Source: Ignavibacteriales bacterium (lineage in GTDB: Bacteria > Bacteroidota > Ignavibacteria > Ignavibacteriales > Ignavibacteriaceae). Taken from it: a DNA stretch of 64,000 bases. The notes beneath the pieces are model-generated. The model ran no database searches. It worked only from the letters and a program-made list of their open reading frames with translations, and had not been told where the DNA came from. The stretch is taken from NCBI GenBank assembly GCA_016714125.1, contig JADJNX010000001.1, positions 682,001 to 746,000 on the forward strand, in the 5' to 3' direction. Shown one piece after another: positions 37,881 through 47,948 of this stretch; within the stretch, counting starts at the first letter, position 1; each line of letters starts with the position of its first letter. Position numbers and translations under genes: made by a program.

Positions 37881-40800
37881 CTATTTCAAAATTATCATTT
37901 TTTTTGTGAGATTAACTCCGGCACCACGTAATCTATAAAGGTAGATTCCGTTTGAAAGTTCTTTTGAATAGAAATTAATCCTGTGTTCACCTGTTTCAAG
38001 CCATCCGTTGAACAGAGTTGTTACCCTCTCACCGATCGAACTAAAAACCTCAATTGCATATTCTCCGGGGTTTTTAACCGAGAATCTGATTACAGAGGAT
38101 GAGTTGAATGGATTGGGATAATTTTGTGCCAAACTAAACTCTGTGACGACAGTTTCATCTTTCACACCGGTAGGATTTCCATTATAAAGTGGCATATAAA
38201 ATAATTTACCAGCCTGTGAAGGTAATAAAACCTTGTCGGCAGATATTTCTACTGATCGGGGTTTAAATCCATCGGGCATTTTGCTGTATCGCCACGGGTC
38301 TGTTGGTGTCAGGGAAGTGTAGACACCACCCATGGTATCAATAATGACACTTATGCCGTTTCTGGTAACAAGATCCCGAATTGGAGCTTTGGTCTCAAAA
38401 ATTCATAATCCCATGTTACTCCCATGTCCGTCGATATTCTTCTCTCACCATTTTGATTCAGCACTACAATTGTTCCGTCAGGAGCGAAACTTGCCCTTCG
38501 GAATATTTCTGTCTGATTCAGCCCTGTGTATTGAAAAGTAGAACCACCATCGGTTGAGATAATAACACTTCCCGATTCTCCAACTGCGATAACCCTGGTG
38601 CTGTCAAAAGTTGCAATATCGAGATTATTCCCCGTATTTGGAGAGAAATAGATGTTTGTCCATGTAGTCGGAGTAGTCACCGCTTTAAAGATGCTACCAT
38701 AGTTCGCGGCTCCATAAATAACATTTGGGGGAGCAAACCCAAATGAGTTGACTAAAGTGCTCCCAAATGGTGCTTCTTTACGCGACCAGGAAATACTTCT
38801 GTTTAATGAATAGAAAAACAAATTACCTGTTGTGAGTGCAAAAACAATATTGTTGTTGGGGTCATAAAGGAACCTGTTCATCGGATAAAATGTGGTCGAG
38901 TTTACAATTGTCCAGTTAACCGGTGGCTGATCGGTTCTGGCTATTCCTCCGGCACCAGTTCCGACGATAACCCTGCCATCGGGTAACATTATTGCCGTAG
39001 TAAGTTCTACAGTAAACGGACTCTGCCAAGCAACCGCTTGATTTGCAAATACTGATGATCTGAAACTATACCATGAGTTGAAGTCACTCCAACCATAGAT
39101 ATTTCTTGCCCTCACCCGCCAAAAATAAATTGTTGAATCGGCCATGAGGTTAACAGGATGTGATGTTAAAGAAATACCAGCGATATTTTCCACAATATTT
39201 GAAGTGTCACCAGCTGCCAATTGAAGGTGGTATTCTATGATTGGAGAAACTGTCCATGGTTCTTCCCATTTAAAGGTTGTGTTTCGCAATTCATACGGCG
39301 AACCGTTCACCGGAGATATCCTCAAAACACTTGAAGGGGGTGGTGAATTGTTAATGTGTGAGAACTTAAATATCCTGCCATTTGCACAAAGCAAGTATGC
39401 GGTATTTTCGTCTGCCGAAACCGGAAATTTACTGGCAATTCCGGGACCCAAATTTATCCTGATAAAATTCGAATTTTTGCCAAAATTATAAAAGAAGTCT
39501 CCTTTGTCATACATAACCGCGATGAGTCCTCCCGGTTTATGGTTGATCCCCATCAGGCTGCCATCCTGATAAACTCTTCCTCCGGTTGTGTCATTATACC
39601 AGGAAGAGAATCCTCCTGTCAGTGCATAATAAATACCAACTGACGAAGGGTCAAGACTGTACATCATATTATTAAAATCTTGTGTAACCCACGAGTTGCC
39701 TCCATCAATTGTGAAAAAGGCTTTACTCCGGAAATTTCCGTACCTGTATAAAGCTGATCCGTTTAGACCGTCATAAAATTCAAGATTTGTGAAGTAGCCT
39801 CCCGATAAACCGGTAACTACCGGCGTAATTTGTTGCCATGCCGGAGTTGTCATAAAAATAGAATCAGAGGTGCAAAAGAATATTGTATCTCGCCCCTTAA
39901 ATGCTGCACCTCTTATCATTTTTTGCATAGGGGAAATTATAGACCGCCACGAATTTCCACCATCACTTGTTTCGAGAATCAGACCGGCAGCACAGATCGT
40001 TATAAACTCTGATTCACTTCTCTGAACAAACTTTTGCACAACCCCGGTAATTGCGGGAAGAGTTGTTTCACTCCAGGAGTAACCCCCGTCTGTGGTTTTT
40101 AAGATTTTACCGCTGGCGAGTCCTGCAAATCCTTTTGAACCGTTAACAAAAAAGAGACAGGATGCTTCTGCCCTCCCGGGTAGCTCCAACTGTTCCACCT
40201 TTGTATCCCGATGTCCCGACTTGTGATACGTCATTATTGCATCTGCCATGTTGTATCCATTGGCACTAAATAGAAGTCTGTCCCATGTTGTTGGAATAAT
40301 CGAAGTGAACATCATCGAATGGTTCCCGAGCATAATTACCGTTACTGTCGATGTATCTGCAAAAGAGAATTTTCGAAGGTGCCTGGTGCCATAACCGATA
40401 TTATCAATACTCCATATCTCATTATCGCTTAAATAAGCAAAATATGGATACGAGTCTGATGCACCCGGTTGAAAAGATTTAAGTACTTCTCCTGTCATCG
40501 AAAGAAGATAAACACGGTTGGAGTTGGTGATAAGATAAAATCCATTGTCACTTTTGCCAACAGTCCTGTAATTTGCAAGGGAAGGAGGAATTGACACTTT
40601 TACCCATGTGAAACCGTTATTGGTAGAGTATAGTATTCCTCGTGTTGTGGAATATTGCTCAATGACAAAAAGATATCCCTTATCGTAGAAAGGAGTAGTT
40701 CTAATCGGACCATAAGCCCAGGTGTCAGATATCCATGTTACTCCGAGGTCAGTAGAGACATTAATCCCCCCTTCTGGAGGAAAGATAATACCATGTTTAT

Positions 40801-41209
40801 GATTAAAAAAGGTTCCGTATCCAAATTTTTCACCCGACCAAAGTGTGTTTGCAAGCGTCCAGGTTTCACCGGCATTAAAACTGTGATAAATATACTGGCT
40901 GTCTCTTACTGCCAGGATCGAATCCCTTCCGATGGAATACATCAACATAATCCTGTCGAGTTGACTCGTGGTTTTCCCGTCTTTCCAGGTTTTTCCGCCA
41001 TCACTTGTCAGACTATAGTGGGGATTATGCTTCCAGTATGCGATTCCGTTTAATGAATCGGAGAAATGGAGATTTGATGCCCCTTTTCCGGTGAAAAAAC
41101 TTAATGCCCAGGGCACCACCACTTCGGTCCCCGAAGGCGGTGTTGATTGTGCGCTTACCTGAATAAAAAAGGTAAATGAATAACAAAGGATAAGTGTCAG
41201 ATATTTCAT
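37881..41209 (-). CDS. Large secreted Asp-box propeller/FnIII protein with T9SS domain, paralogue of 32299 gene (frameshifted)
   Basis: Starts at ATG 41209 with a signal peptide differing by one residue from its paralogue (MKYLTLILCYSFTFFIQVSA). The blades and the FnIII-like segment match the 32299 product block for block. One break in the A run at 38397-38401 is repaired by one base (FFETKAPIRDLVTRNGISV). The last 70 residues differ: SSVIRFSVKNPGEYAIEVFS, GERVTTLFNGWLETGEHRIN and LTKKMIILK, instead of the paralogue's SSTIIEFNTPEEG-type module. About 1110 residues. Probably arose by tandem duplication with later exchange of the sorting module. Confidence 0.83.
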
Positions 41210-41292
41210 AAAATGCCTGAATATAGTTGAATGTACCAAGTTAACACCCCGTTTTGTCGTGAATATCAAATAAACTATAAAGTATCATATTT

Positions 41293-42345
41293 CTAATTTA
41301 CATTTCCGGTCCGAAACTTCCAAATTTTGAGATGAAGCCCTGTTTCCTTAAAATAGACTACAGCAGAGGTGATCAAAACCACGGCAACCAGTGCTACATA
41401 AGAATCTCTTAATCCCACACTTCGATAGACAGCCGAACCAATATTTCCAATAATTACCCATTGGATTACATAAGCTACTGTTACATTTCTGCCGATCATT
41501 GCAAAGTAGTTGAAGAATTCATTTTCCTTTGAATAATGGACCAATTGATCGATCAGAAGAGCAAATCCTCCCGTGAATCCTGCCGCCCACAATCCGTATT
41601 CCAAGCCGTGATGATAATAACTTTTTAGTGCCGTAGCAGTGGTTATTCCAAACTCAATTGTGTAACCGACCCATACAGCCCAAACCACCAAAAGTGGAAA
41701 TATCAACACTTTTTTCTCAAAAATCCCCGAGAATTGTGACTTCATAAAAAGAGCCACACCATACCCTAAAAGTGGAAATGCAGCCCATGGGAATATTGGG
41801 AAATATGACCAGCTTGAGTCTCCCCCAAAAACGGAGACAAAATATCTTATACTTCCTGATGTGTCATTAATTGTTGAGTTTATGAGAGGAGTGAGGTAAA
41901 AAATAACCAAAGCCAGGATCATCGGAATAACAAAGTTGATATCGAGTAGCTTTTTTAAGAGTGCCATAATAATCGTTGTTACACCTGCGAGCACAAGTAT
42001 ATCAATTCCAAAAATAAAATCCAGGGGATTTACATTTGATTGTCCCGTGGTTATATGATAAAGAAGATGTGCATTTATTGCAATATTTAGTGTTATCCCG
42101 CCTGCAATCAGTTTTACCCCCCGCAGCAGCATCGTTTTAAAGTCTTTATTTGTCCTCGAAAGAAAATAACCCATCACAGTCATAAAGACCGGTGCGGCCG
42201 GCGGACCTCCCAGGAAGAGAGATATCCTCCCAATCATACTACCATAAATGGAAGGATCGGCAAACACCTCCATAATATGCACCTGAATCATAAATAAAAC
42301 TGCAAGCCCCTTTAAAACATCAGCTGTTATCGATCTTTCTTTCAT
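41293..42345 (-). CDS. Multi-pass membrane protein, DUF1624/HGSNAT-like or acyltransferase-3-like
   Basis: 350 residues, about ten hydrophobic helices. Begins MKERSITADVLKGLAVLFMI with QVHIMEVF, as in the heparan-alpha-glucosaminide N-acetyltransferase catalytic (DUF1624) and acyltransferase-3 families, where an R-x-x-x-x-D-x-L-K-G-x-A motif opens helix 1 and a His follows. Later: GGPPAAPVFMTVMGYFLSR, WSYFPIFPWAAFPLLGYGV, and GRNVTVAYVIQWV near the C-terminus. It probably transfers acyl groups to extracytoplasmic glycans. It sits inside the T9SS gene group in the same direction but with gaps of about 80 bases on each side, so a functional tie is only a guess. Confidence 0.65.
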   Translation of the reverse strand: MKERSITADVLKGLAVLFMIQVHIMEVFADPSIYGSMIGRISLFLGGPPAAPVFMTVMGYFLSRTNKDFKTMLLRGVKLIAGGITLNIAINAHLLYHITTGQSNVNPLDFIFGIDILVLAGVTTIIMALLKKLLDINFVIPMILALVIFYLTPLINSTINDTSGSIRYFVSVFGGDSSWSYFPIFPWAAFPLLGYGVALFMKSQFSGIFEKKVLIFPLLVVWAVWVGYTIEFGITTATALKSYYHHGLEYGLWAAGFTGGFALLIDQLVHYSKENEFFNYFAMIGRNVTVAYVIQWVIIGNIGSAVYRSVGLRDSYVALVAVVLITSAVVYFKETGLHLKIWKFRTGNVN

Positions 42346-42423
42346 TCTCTTTCCTGTGTAAAATTCTTTGACCTATTTTGACAGTCCAAGAGTGCTTTCA
42401 GGTTTAACATAAGTGTTTGATTC

Positions 42424-44033
42424 TCATTTCAGTAAAATCGCTTTGGTTGTCATTCTTTTCCCTTTGGAATTGGAGAGGCAAATGAGATAAACTCCACTTG
42501 GGATACGGTCGCTTTGCAATTTGAATTGGTGGCTGCCCAATCCAAGAAATCCATCGAAGATGGTGGCGACTTTGCTCCCCAGCACATCAAACACCTCCAG
42601 AGTGTAGTTCCCTTCCTCGTCTATTGAACAGGGTACAACTGTGGCAGAATTGAAGGGATTTGGGAAGTTCCCTGCAAGTCTAAATGACGGGGTCTCCAAA
42701 ACTTCTTCCGTTATGCCGGTTGGTGTCACAGGCAGTTGACCCAACAAAATATACTTGCCACTTGAGGGGATTACCACTCTTCCATCTGAATTGACGCCGA
42801 ATGTGGCCTGAGATTGAATTTCTCCTTGTCCAGCATCATAAAAGTAGTAGCCGGTACCGTCAAATTTGGTGGTCATGTTTCCCGATCGCGTAAGCACCAA
42901 TTCATACCCGTTCGCGTGGCGGGCATTACTGAATTCGCCGGGGAACTGGTGGAATTCTTCCTCCCAGGTATTGAAGAGATCAGAGCTTGTGAATTTTGTT
43001 CCGTATGACGACCAAAGAAATATCCTGCCATCCTTCGCCAGCCCGCTGCTGATGAAATTTTGATCCGCGGGCAAATATTTCCTTTCATAAGTCCAACCTC
43101 CGTTCGTGGAGACAATCACCAACCCGTTTCTTCCTGCGGCAAGAACTGTGTCGTTGCCTTTTACAACAATTTCTGTTAAGCCTCCCGAATAGGGCGAGTA
43201 ATAGATCCGTTGCCACTCAGCATAAGGACCCGATTTGATGTACAAGCCTTGTGTGGTAGCCATTAAGGCAGTATAGTTATCCACCCAGGCGATATTAAGC
43301 GTGCTTGCTGAATCGTAGTCGAAGTTTCTTGACTCCCACTGTCTGCTGATCTTATTATAAGCCAGGTAACCCTTTGCCGTACCGAAAGCGTATAATTCCT
43401 TCTTCCTTTCATCCCATCGAAATGGACCTTTCATAGTTGGCCAGAAAAAGAAAAAGCCGGTAGAGAACCAAGATGCTCCGAGTCGGTTGAACAGTAGAAT
43501 CCTCGATTGCCCCAGATGTGGAAGACCCCCGTCGGCTGCTCGATTGCGTGCTTTATTGCGGTCAGGTAGTCGACATTTACTTCAATGGCCCGAAGGTTCA
43601 GAATCGAAGCTCTTATTGTGAAGTGTGCCCAATTGCAATATTGATTGTAACCGTAATTGTTTTTTGCCCTCACACGCCAGTAGTAAACCGTGTTTTCAAT
43701 CAGAAACTGGGGGGTGTACGAGTTTAGAGCATTCATATTTTCGGTATAAATGATGTTCGAAGTGTCGTTCTTGGCGATCTGCAGTCCGTAGTATTGCACG
43801 GGGGAGCGGGAGAAAGGTTTCTTCCACCTTAGAGTCATCCTTTTAGTCGCCCATGTGTAGCCATGTGAGGGGTAATCGATCTCAACGATCCCTGGAGGAA
43901 GGGAATCGTTTACCGGAAGTGTATCCGGCGGTACCACTTCTGTTTGAGCGATCACAAGAGAAGTAACACCCTGAAAAATCATCAACAGAGAGATTGAACA
44001 GAATAAATTTCTCACAAAGCCTATGGTTCTCAT
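42424..44033 (-). CDS. Secreted FnIII/propeller protein with T9SS domain (frameshifted)
   Basis: Signal peptide region MRTIGFVRNLFCSISLLMIF to SLVIAQ, then an FnIII-like segment (MTLRWKKPFSRSPVQYYGLQ, NTVYYWRVRAKNNYGYNQ) like that inside the two long paralogues, followed by propeller sequence (VIVSTNGGWTYERKYLP) and a T9SS domain (AGNFPNPFNSATVVPCSIDE to KRMTTKAILLK). One break near 43491 is repaired by one added base (GFYLFNRLGASWFSTGFFFF). About 536 residues. It looks like a shortened relative of the long paralogues, retaining only their second half. Confidence 0.8.
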
Positions 44034-44044
44034 ATTTCCCGCAT

Positions 44045-46174
44045 TTACTTGAGAAGTATCATTTTACCCGCCAAAGACTTCCCACCTGCATTCAATCTGT
44101 AGAGATAAACACCGGAATTGAGCGTGGACGCATCAAAATTGTAGCTGTTTTTGCCACTTAATCCTTTGATATCAGCCTCAAACGCCAGTGAACCGATGGG
44201 AGAGAAAACTTCGAGTTTGCAGTCACTATCCTTCGGCAGAGTGAAATGTATCATGGTCGATCCATTAAATGGATTTGGGTAGTTGCCTAGGGTGAATTCT
44301 GATGGCACCTCAGAGTTTTCATTTTCAATGCCTGTGAAAATACCTGGGCGCACACCTTTTAGGACTTCACCCGTTGATGTGGTCACAATGAATGAAAGAT
44401 CGGGCATTAACCATACAGAGGTCAGAGTGAGGGCTGTCCACTGAGGAAGAAGCTGCCAGGTGGCACCATAGTCAGTAGTTGCAATCATCTTACCGTTATT
44501 ACCGACAATAAGCGAACGACCTTCTATTGAATTTGAGACAGCTTGAGCTACCATCGCCATATTTTCATAAGTTTTTGTAAAAGAACTACCCCCATTTGTG
44601 GTAAAAAACACCCGCGCACGATCATATACAAGATAACCTTGTTTCCCAATATTTCCACCAATTGCCATATCGCCGGTATAAAACCCCGGAAGATATTTTT
44701 CGACTACCGTTATTCCGCTGTCTAAACTTACATTTACAATACCGGAACCATTATCGGTTATCCATAACCTCCCCTCTTTATCCGCAAAAATCTTCCAGAT
44801 TGAGTAAGATTCGTAAGTTTTCAAAGGATTCCAGGAGGTACCGCTACTCCTTGTGATGTAAAGACGACCTCTTACATATCCGGGAGGAGGTGTGGATAAA
44901 TTATAGTCTATACAGTAACCGGTATAAGGATCGACGAAAACGAGATCCCTTTTAATGGCAGATACCTCCGCAAGTTTACGCCAGGTTTTACCCGTATCGT
45001 TGCTAACCCAGGAATAAAGTTCTGTTATGTATAAATTGCCTTCCGGGATTGTCTTCAAATTAGTCAGGTAGATCGTGGACTTCGATAATTTCCAGGAGAC
45101 ACCTCCATCTGGAGTAACGAAAATATCCGACTTATCAGGGTTACTACCATCTTGATAGCCCGCAACCAAACCTGTGCCGTTTTCTGCAAATTTCAAAAAT
45201 CGAAGGTTTCTCCCTTTTAACATCGTTATCAATGGAGTCCAAGTGTTGTTCAACTCCAATCGAAACATTGAGGGTCCCCGACCCACAGCTAAGAATTTTT
45301 TCTCCTCCGTCCTGAATACATCAAAGTATTTTGAGAGTATCGGAGCATTGCCGGTGTATCTCCCGTGTCTGAACCCATTGGGTGTAAGCGCAAGAATCGA
45401 AAGACCTCCACCGTCATCTGCAAAAACCGCCGTATCCCTGCTGTAATTCCATGCTGCCACAACTGTGTCACCAACCATATAAACAGGTAGGAAATCGTAT
45501 GACCAGTTCAAGCCTCCATCAGTTGAAACCATTGCTTGACCCTCACGACCAAATAGAAATATCCCGTCTTCTCCGAAAAGTGAAATCACAGCATAATTAA
45601 AGGCTCCACCTGCACCTGTTACCTGGTTCCATGAGTTACCACCATCGGTCGTCTTTATCACCATACCATCATCCCCCGCAACCCAACCTGTCAGCAATGT
45701 GGAAAACCGGACGGAGTTAAGACGGTATGCGACAGGATTTGAAACCGACCACGAAACCCCACCATCAGTTGTTCTGAGAATAGTACCATCAGATCCGCAG
45801 GCAACTATCACAAATGGATTTACCGATGAGATGTCTAAAAGATCAGAAGTAGTATTTGTGGTAAGGGCCAACCATGTTAGCCCATAGTCAGTAGATTTTA
45901 TTACAGTTCCACTATTCCCTACCCCGAAAACTGCACTACTTGAATGGTGAAGCTTATTTATACCTGTAGGGATGCTTATTTCAATCTTGCTCCAAGAACC
46001 ACCGGCATCAGAACTTCTTATAATCTTGTTTTTGTCCGTCCCCAAGAGCAGGAAATTTCCGGAAGCAGTCACAGAGGTGAACGCTTCGATGTCTTCAAAT
46101 GGATTAAGCGAGGTAAGTTGAGCAGAAACAATGAAACATGCTGACGTTAAAACTAATAAAACATATTTTTTCAT
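44045..46174 (-). CDS. Secreted Asp-box propeller protein with T9SS domain
   Basis: 709 residues, signal peptide MKKYVLLVLTSACFIVSAQL. At least eight Asp-box blades (RSSDAGGSWSK, KSTDYGLTWLAL, RTTDGGVSWS, KTTDGGNSWNQ, STDGGLNWS, TPDGGVSWK, NDTGKTWRK, ATTDYGATWQ). The C-terminal T9SS domain is LGNYPNPFNGSTMIHFTL to GKSLAGKMILLK. Complete. Eleven bases separate it from the downstream 42424-44033 gene. Binding partners unknown; the repeated 'was there a signal at time X' style propeller is common in Ignavibacteria secretomes. Confidence 0.85.
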   Translation of the reverse strand: MKKYVLLVLTSACFIVSAQLTSLNPFEDIEAFTSVTASGNFLLLGTDKNKIIRSSDAGGSWSKIEISIPTGINKLHHSSSAVFGVGNSGTVIKSTDYGLTWLALTTNTTSDLLDISSVNPFVIVACGSDGTILRTTDGGVSWSVSNPVAYRLNSVRFSTLLTGWVAGDDGMVIKTTDGGNSWNQVTGAGGAFNYAVISLFGEDGIFLFGREGQAMVSTDGGLNWSYDFLPVYMVGDTVVAAWNYSRDTAVFADDGGGLSILALTPNGFRHGRYTGNAPILSKYFDVFRTEEKKFLAVGRGPSMFRLELNNTWTPLITMLKGRNLRFLKFAENGTGLVAGYQDGSNPDKSDIFVTPDGGVSWKLSKSTIYLTNLKTIPEGNLYITELYSWVSNDTGKTWRKLAEVSAIKRDLVFVDPYTGYCIDYNLSTPPPGYVRGRLYITRSSGTSWNPLKTYESYSIWKIFADKEGRLWITDNGSGIVNVSLDSGITVVEKYLPGFYTGDMAIGGNIGKQGYLVYDRARVFFTTNGGSSFTKTYENMAMVAQAVSNSIEGRSLIVGNNGKMIATTDYGATWQLLPQWTALTLTSVWLMPDLSFIVTTSTGEVLKGVRPGIFTGIENENSEVPSEFTLGNYPNPFNGSTMIHFTLPKDSDCKLEVFSPIGSLAFEADIKGLSGKNSYNFDASTLNSGVYLYRLNAGGKSLAGKMILLK

Positions 46175-46175
46175 T

Positions 46176-46370
46176 TTAATTTCTTTCTACAAAAGAGAAC
46201 AATTCAAACGGAGCTGTATTCCAGTTTTCATTTATAAAAACTTCTGTTTGTTCTGTTTTGTAATATTGAGAATTGATATTTTGAAAGGATAAGAGGAGGA
46301 ACAGACAAAGCAGTTGGTAAAATCTTACCAAATACAAACTTTGTGTCTGATAGGAAAAATTGTTCACCAT
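46176..46370 (-). CDS. Short ORF with signal-peptide-like N-terminus, possible truncated secreted protein
   Basis: From ATG 46370 the 64-residue product has a hydrophobic stretch (LYLVRFYQLLCLFLLLSFQN) ending in a possible signal peptidase site (N-I-N-S-Q), then about 30 polar residues (TEQTEVFINENWNTAPFELF) and a stop 2 bases before the neighbouring T9SS gene start. It could be a small secreted protein or the remains of one. Not recognisable otherwise. Confidence 0.35.
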   Translation of the reverse strand: MVNNFSYQTQSLYLVRFYQLLCLFLLLSFQNINSQYYKTEQTEVFINENWNTAPFELFSFVERN

Positions 46371-46415
46371 ATTTTTACCTGTAAATCGAGTAACCGATTG
46401 ATGTAATTGCGGCAT

Positions 46416-46883
46416 GCTATTATGCCATTTTTATTTCCACTTTTAAAATATTTTTATGTCACTCTTCAAAGTAACCATTCAGGAATTATAAACAAAACTA
46501 TTTTAATTGGGTGGATAAAAAAAGTTTAAACTTCTTCATTCGATATTTACTCTTTCATCCGGAGCAATCAAGGAGTACCCACATTACTTCTGCGCTGAAA
46601 CTACTTTAAAGTCTCTCCCAATCAAGCCTGATAATGCCCTAAAAATACTATTTTCTGCAGTATGTGTACAAACCGAATACTTTTAAATCCGCTTTCGATC
46701 ATTTTCTTTACATTTGGCATGAATAATTCTTATGTTTTCTCTGTCAGAGTGCTTTTGGGCTATTCCTTGAACCAACATACCAAAAGTTCCGGTTTATTGA
46801 ATATGGATGTAACTTTCTATGAAATCGATCAATAAACAGAACTTTGGTAACCATTTAACTTCTACTACTATGAAATTTCCACG
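46416..46883. other. Intergenic region without recognisable content
   Basis: About 470 AT-rich bases between a divergent gene pair. I see no frame with protein-like composition on either strand, no hairpin with a T run and no tandem repeat. It presumably holds the promoters for both directions. Confidence 0.4.
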
Positions 46884-47430
46884 ATGATGAAAAAAGATAA
46901 AAAACTCCCATGGATTCTTGCAGGATATAAAATGTTTTGGCAACAAGGTGTAAATGAAATTAAAATTGAGGCACTGGCTCGCGAAGTTAAGAAGAACAAA
47001 TCATCATTTTATCATCTTTTTGCTGATCTTAATATCTTCATTGAACACCTGTTAGATTATCACCTGTCGAGAGCAGAAATTATTTCAAAAAAGAAGTCAA
47101 TCACCGGTCCTGTTAATGTATTGTTGAGTTTAAAGAAGATCTGCTATTTAGCCGTCAACTCAGAACGGATAACCAATCTTTAGAAAATGTTATGAAACAT
47201 CAAACAAGATTGTAGGTGATGGCGTTTTGGTAATTTGGGCGGAATTTATTGGATTGGGAGAAAACAAATCTTTGGCAAATTCAGCGTTGGAGTTTGGTCT
47301 TGATAACTTCTATTTACAAATTACTGAAGAAACGTTGACCCATGACTGGTTGCTTAACTATTTTATCGAATTTCAATCTTTCGTCAGAAAGCTCAAAGAA
47401 TCTGAGAAAAATTCCATTTTTGCACGGTAA
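46884..47430 (+). CDS. TetR/AcrR-like transcriptional regulator (two frameshifts)
   Basis: N-terminal helix-turn-helix of the TetR type: ILAGYKMFWQQGVNEIKIEA, then LAREVKKNKSSFYHLFADLN. The ligand-binding part is split: EFKEDLLFSRQLRTDNQSLE, CYETSNKIVGDGVLVIWAEF and IGLGENKSLANSALEFGLDN are read in three frames, joined by breaks near 47128 and 47188. Repaired length is about 180 residues, normal. It is followed 62 bases later by a small membrane protein gene, a typical regulator/target arrangement, but no operator was identified. Confidence 0.65.
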
Positions 47431-47492
47431 CGTCTAAAGTTAAGTTTTATTTATTCTGAACTTTACAACTTCAATTTTAAATTTATTTAGTT

Positions 47493-47839
47493 ATGGAGTC
47501 AGAAAATGGTAAAATTCAGGATATTACTCTTGGCATTTATTGTTGGTTTTCGATTTATACAGGAGTAGTAGTGGTTAATCATGGATTTAATCTCTTCCCT
47601 GTTTTCTTTGGTGATGTTTTTGCAGTTACATGGAGGGGTCAATTCAACTTCGACTTTTTATGTTTTTTGATTCTTTCCGGATTATGGGTCTCCTGGCGTC
47701 ATAATTTCTCTTCCCGGGGTCTATTATTAGGTTTCTGTGCTTTCATCTTGGGAATAATGTTTTTAGCCCCTATCTCTTGTTTGCCTCCAGAGTGCGAAGG
47801 GGAAACAACAGACTATTTCTCGGTAAAACAGGTAGCTAA
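47493..47839 (+). CDS. Small integral membrane protein (C-terminal frameshift)
   Basis: About 116 residues with three hydrophobic segments (TLGIYCWFSIYTGVVVV, FLCFLILSGLWVSW, GLLLGFCAFILGIMFLAP) and the loop VTWRGQFNFDFLCF. As read the ORF ends at 47876 with a polar tail. Adding one C to the CCCC run near 47767 gives APYLLFASRVRRGNNRLFLG and a stop at 47837-47839, which fits a membrane protein with a basic tail better. I cannot name the family. It may be under control of the adjacent TetR-like regulator. Confidence 0.55.
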
Positions 47840-47894
47840 AGTGAAATTTATCAGATCCGACTTTAGCTCCTCATAATTTCTACCTCTTCCCCCC

Positions 47895-47929
47895 AAAAAA
47901 AGGCTGCTGAAAATCAATTCAGCAGCCTT
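47895..47929 (-). terminator. Rho-independent terminator of the ccm operon
   Basis: A 12-bp perfect stem (AAGGCTGCTGAA / TTCAGCAGCCTT, 47900-47911 and 47918-47929) with a 6-base loop, followed on the minus strand by a U run from the A run at 47895-47901. It lies 20 bases beyond the ccmF stop. Confidence 0.93.
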
Positions 47930-47948
47930 GAAAATAAGAACAATCTGT

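Noticed and set aside
30106..46174. Sialidase activity of the Asp-box proteins
   Set aside because: Asp-boxes are only a structural turn of beta-propellers; the sialidase arginine triad and F/YRIP motif were not seen.
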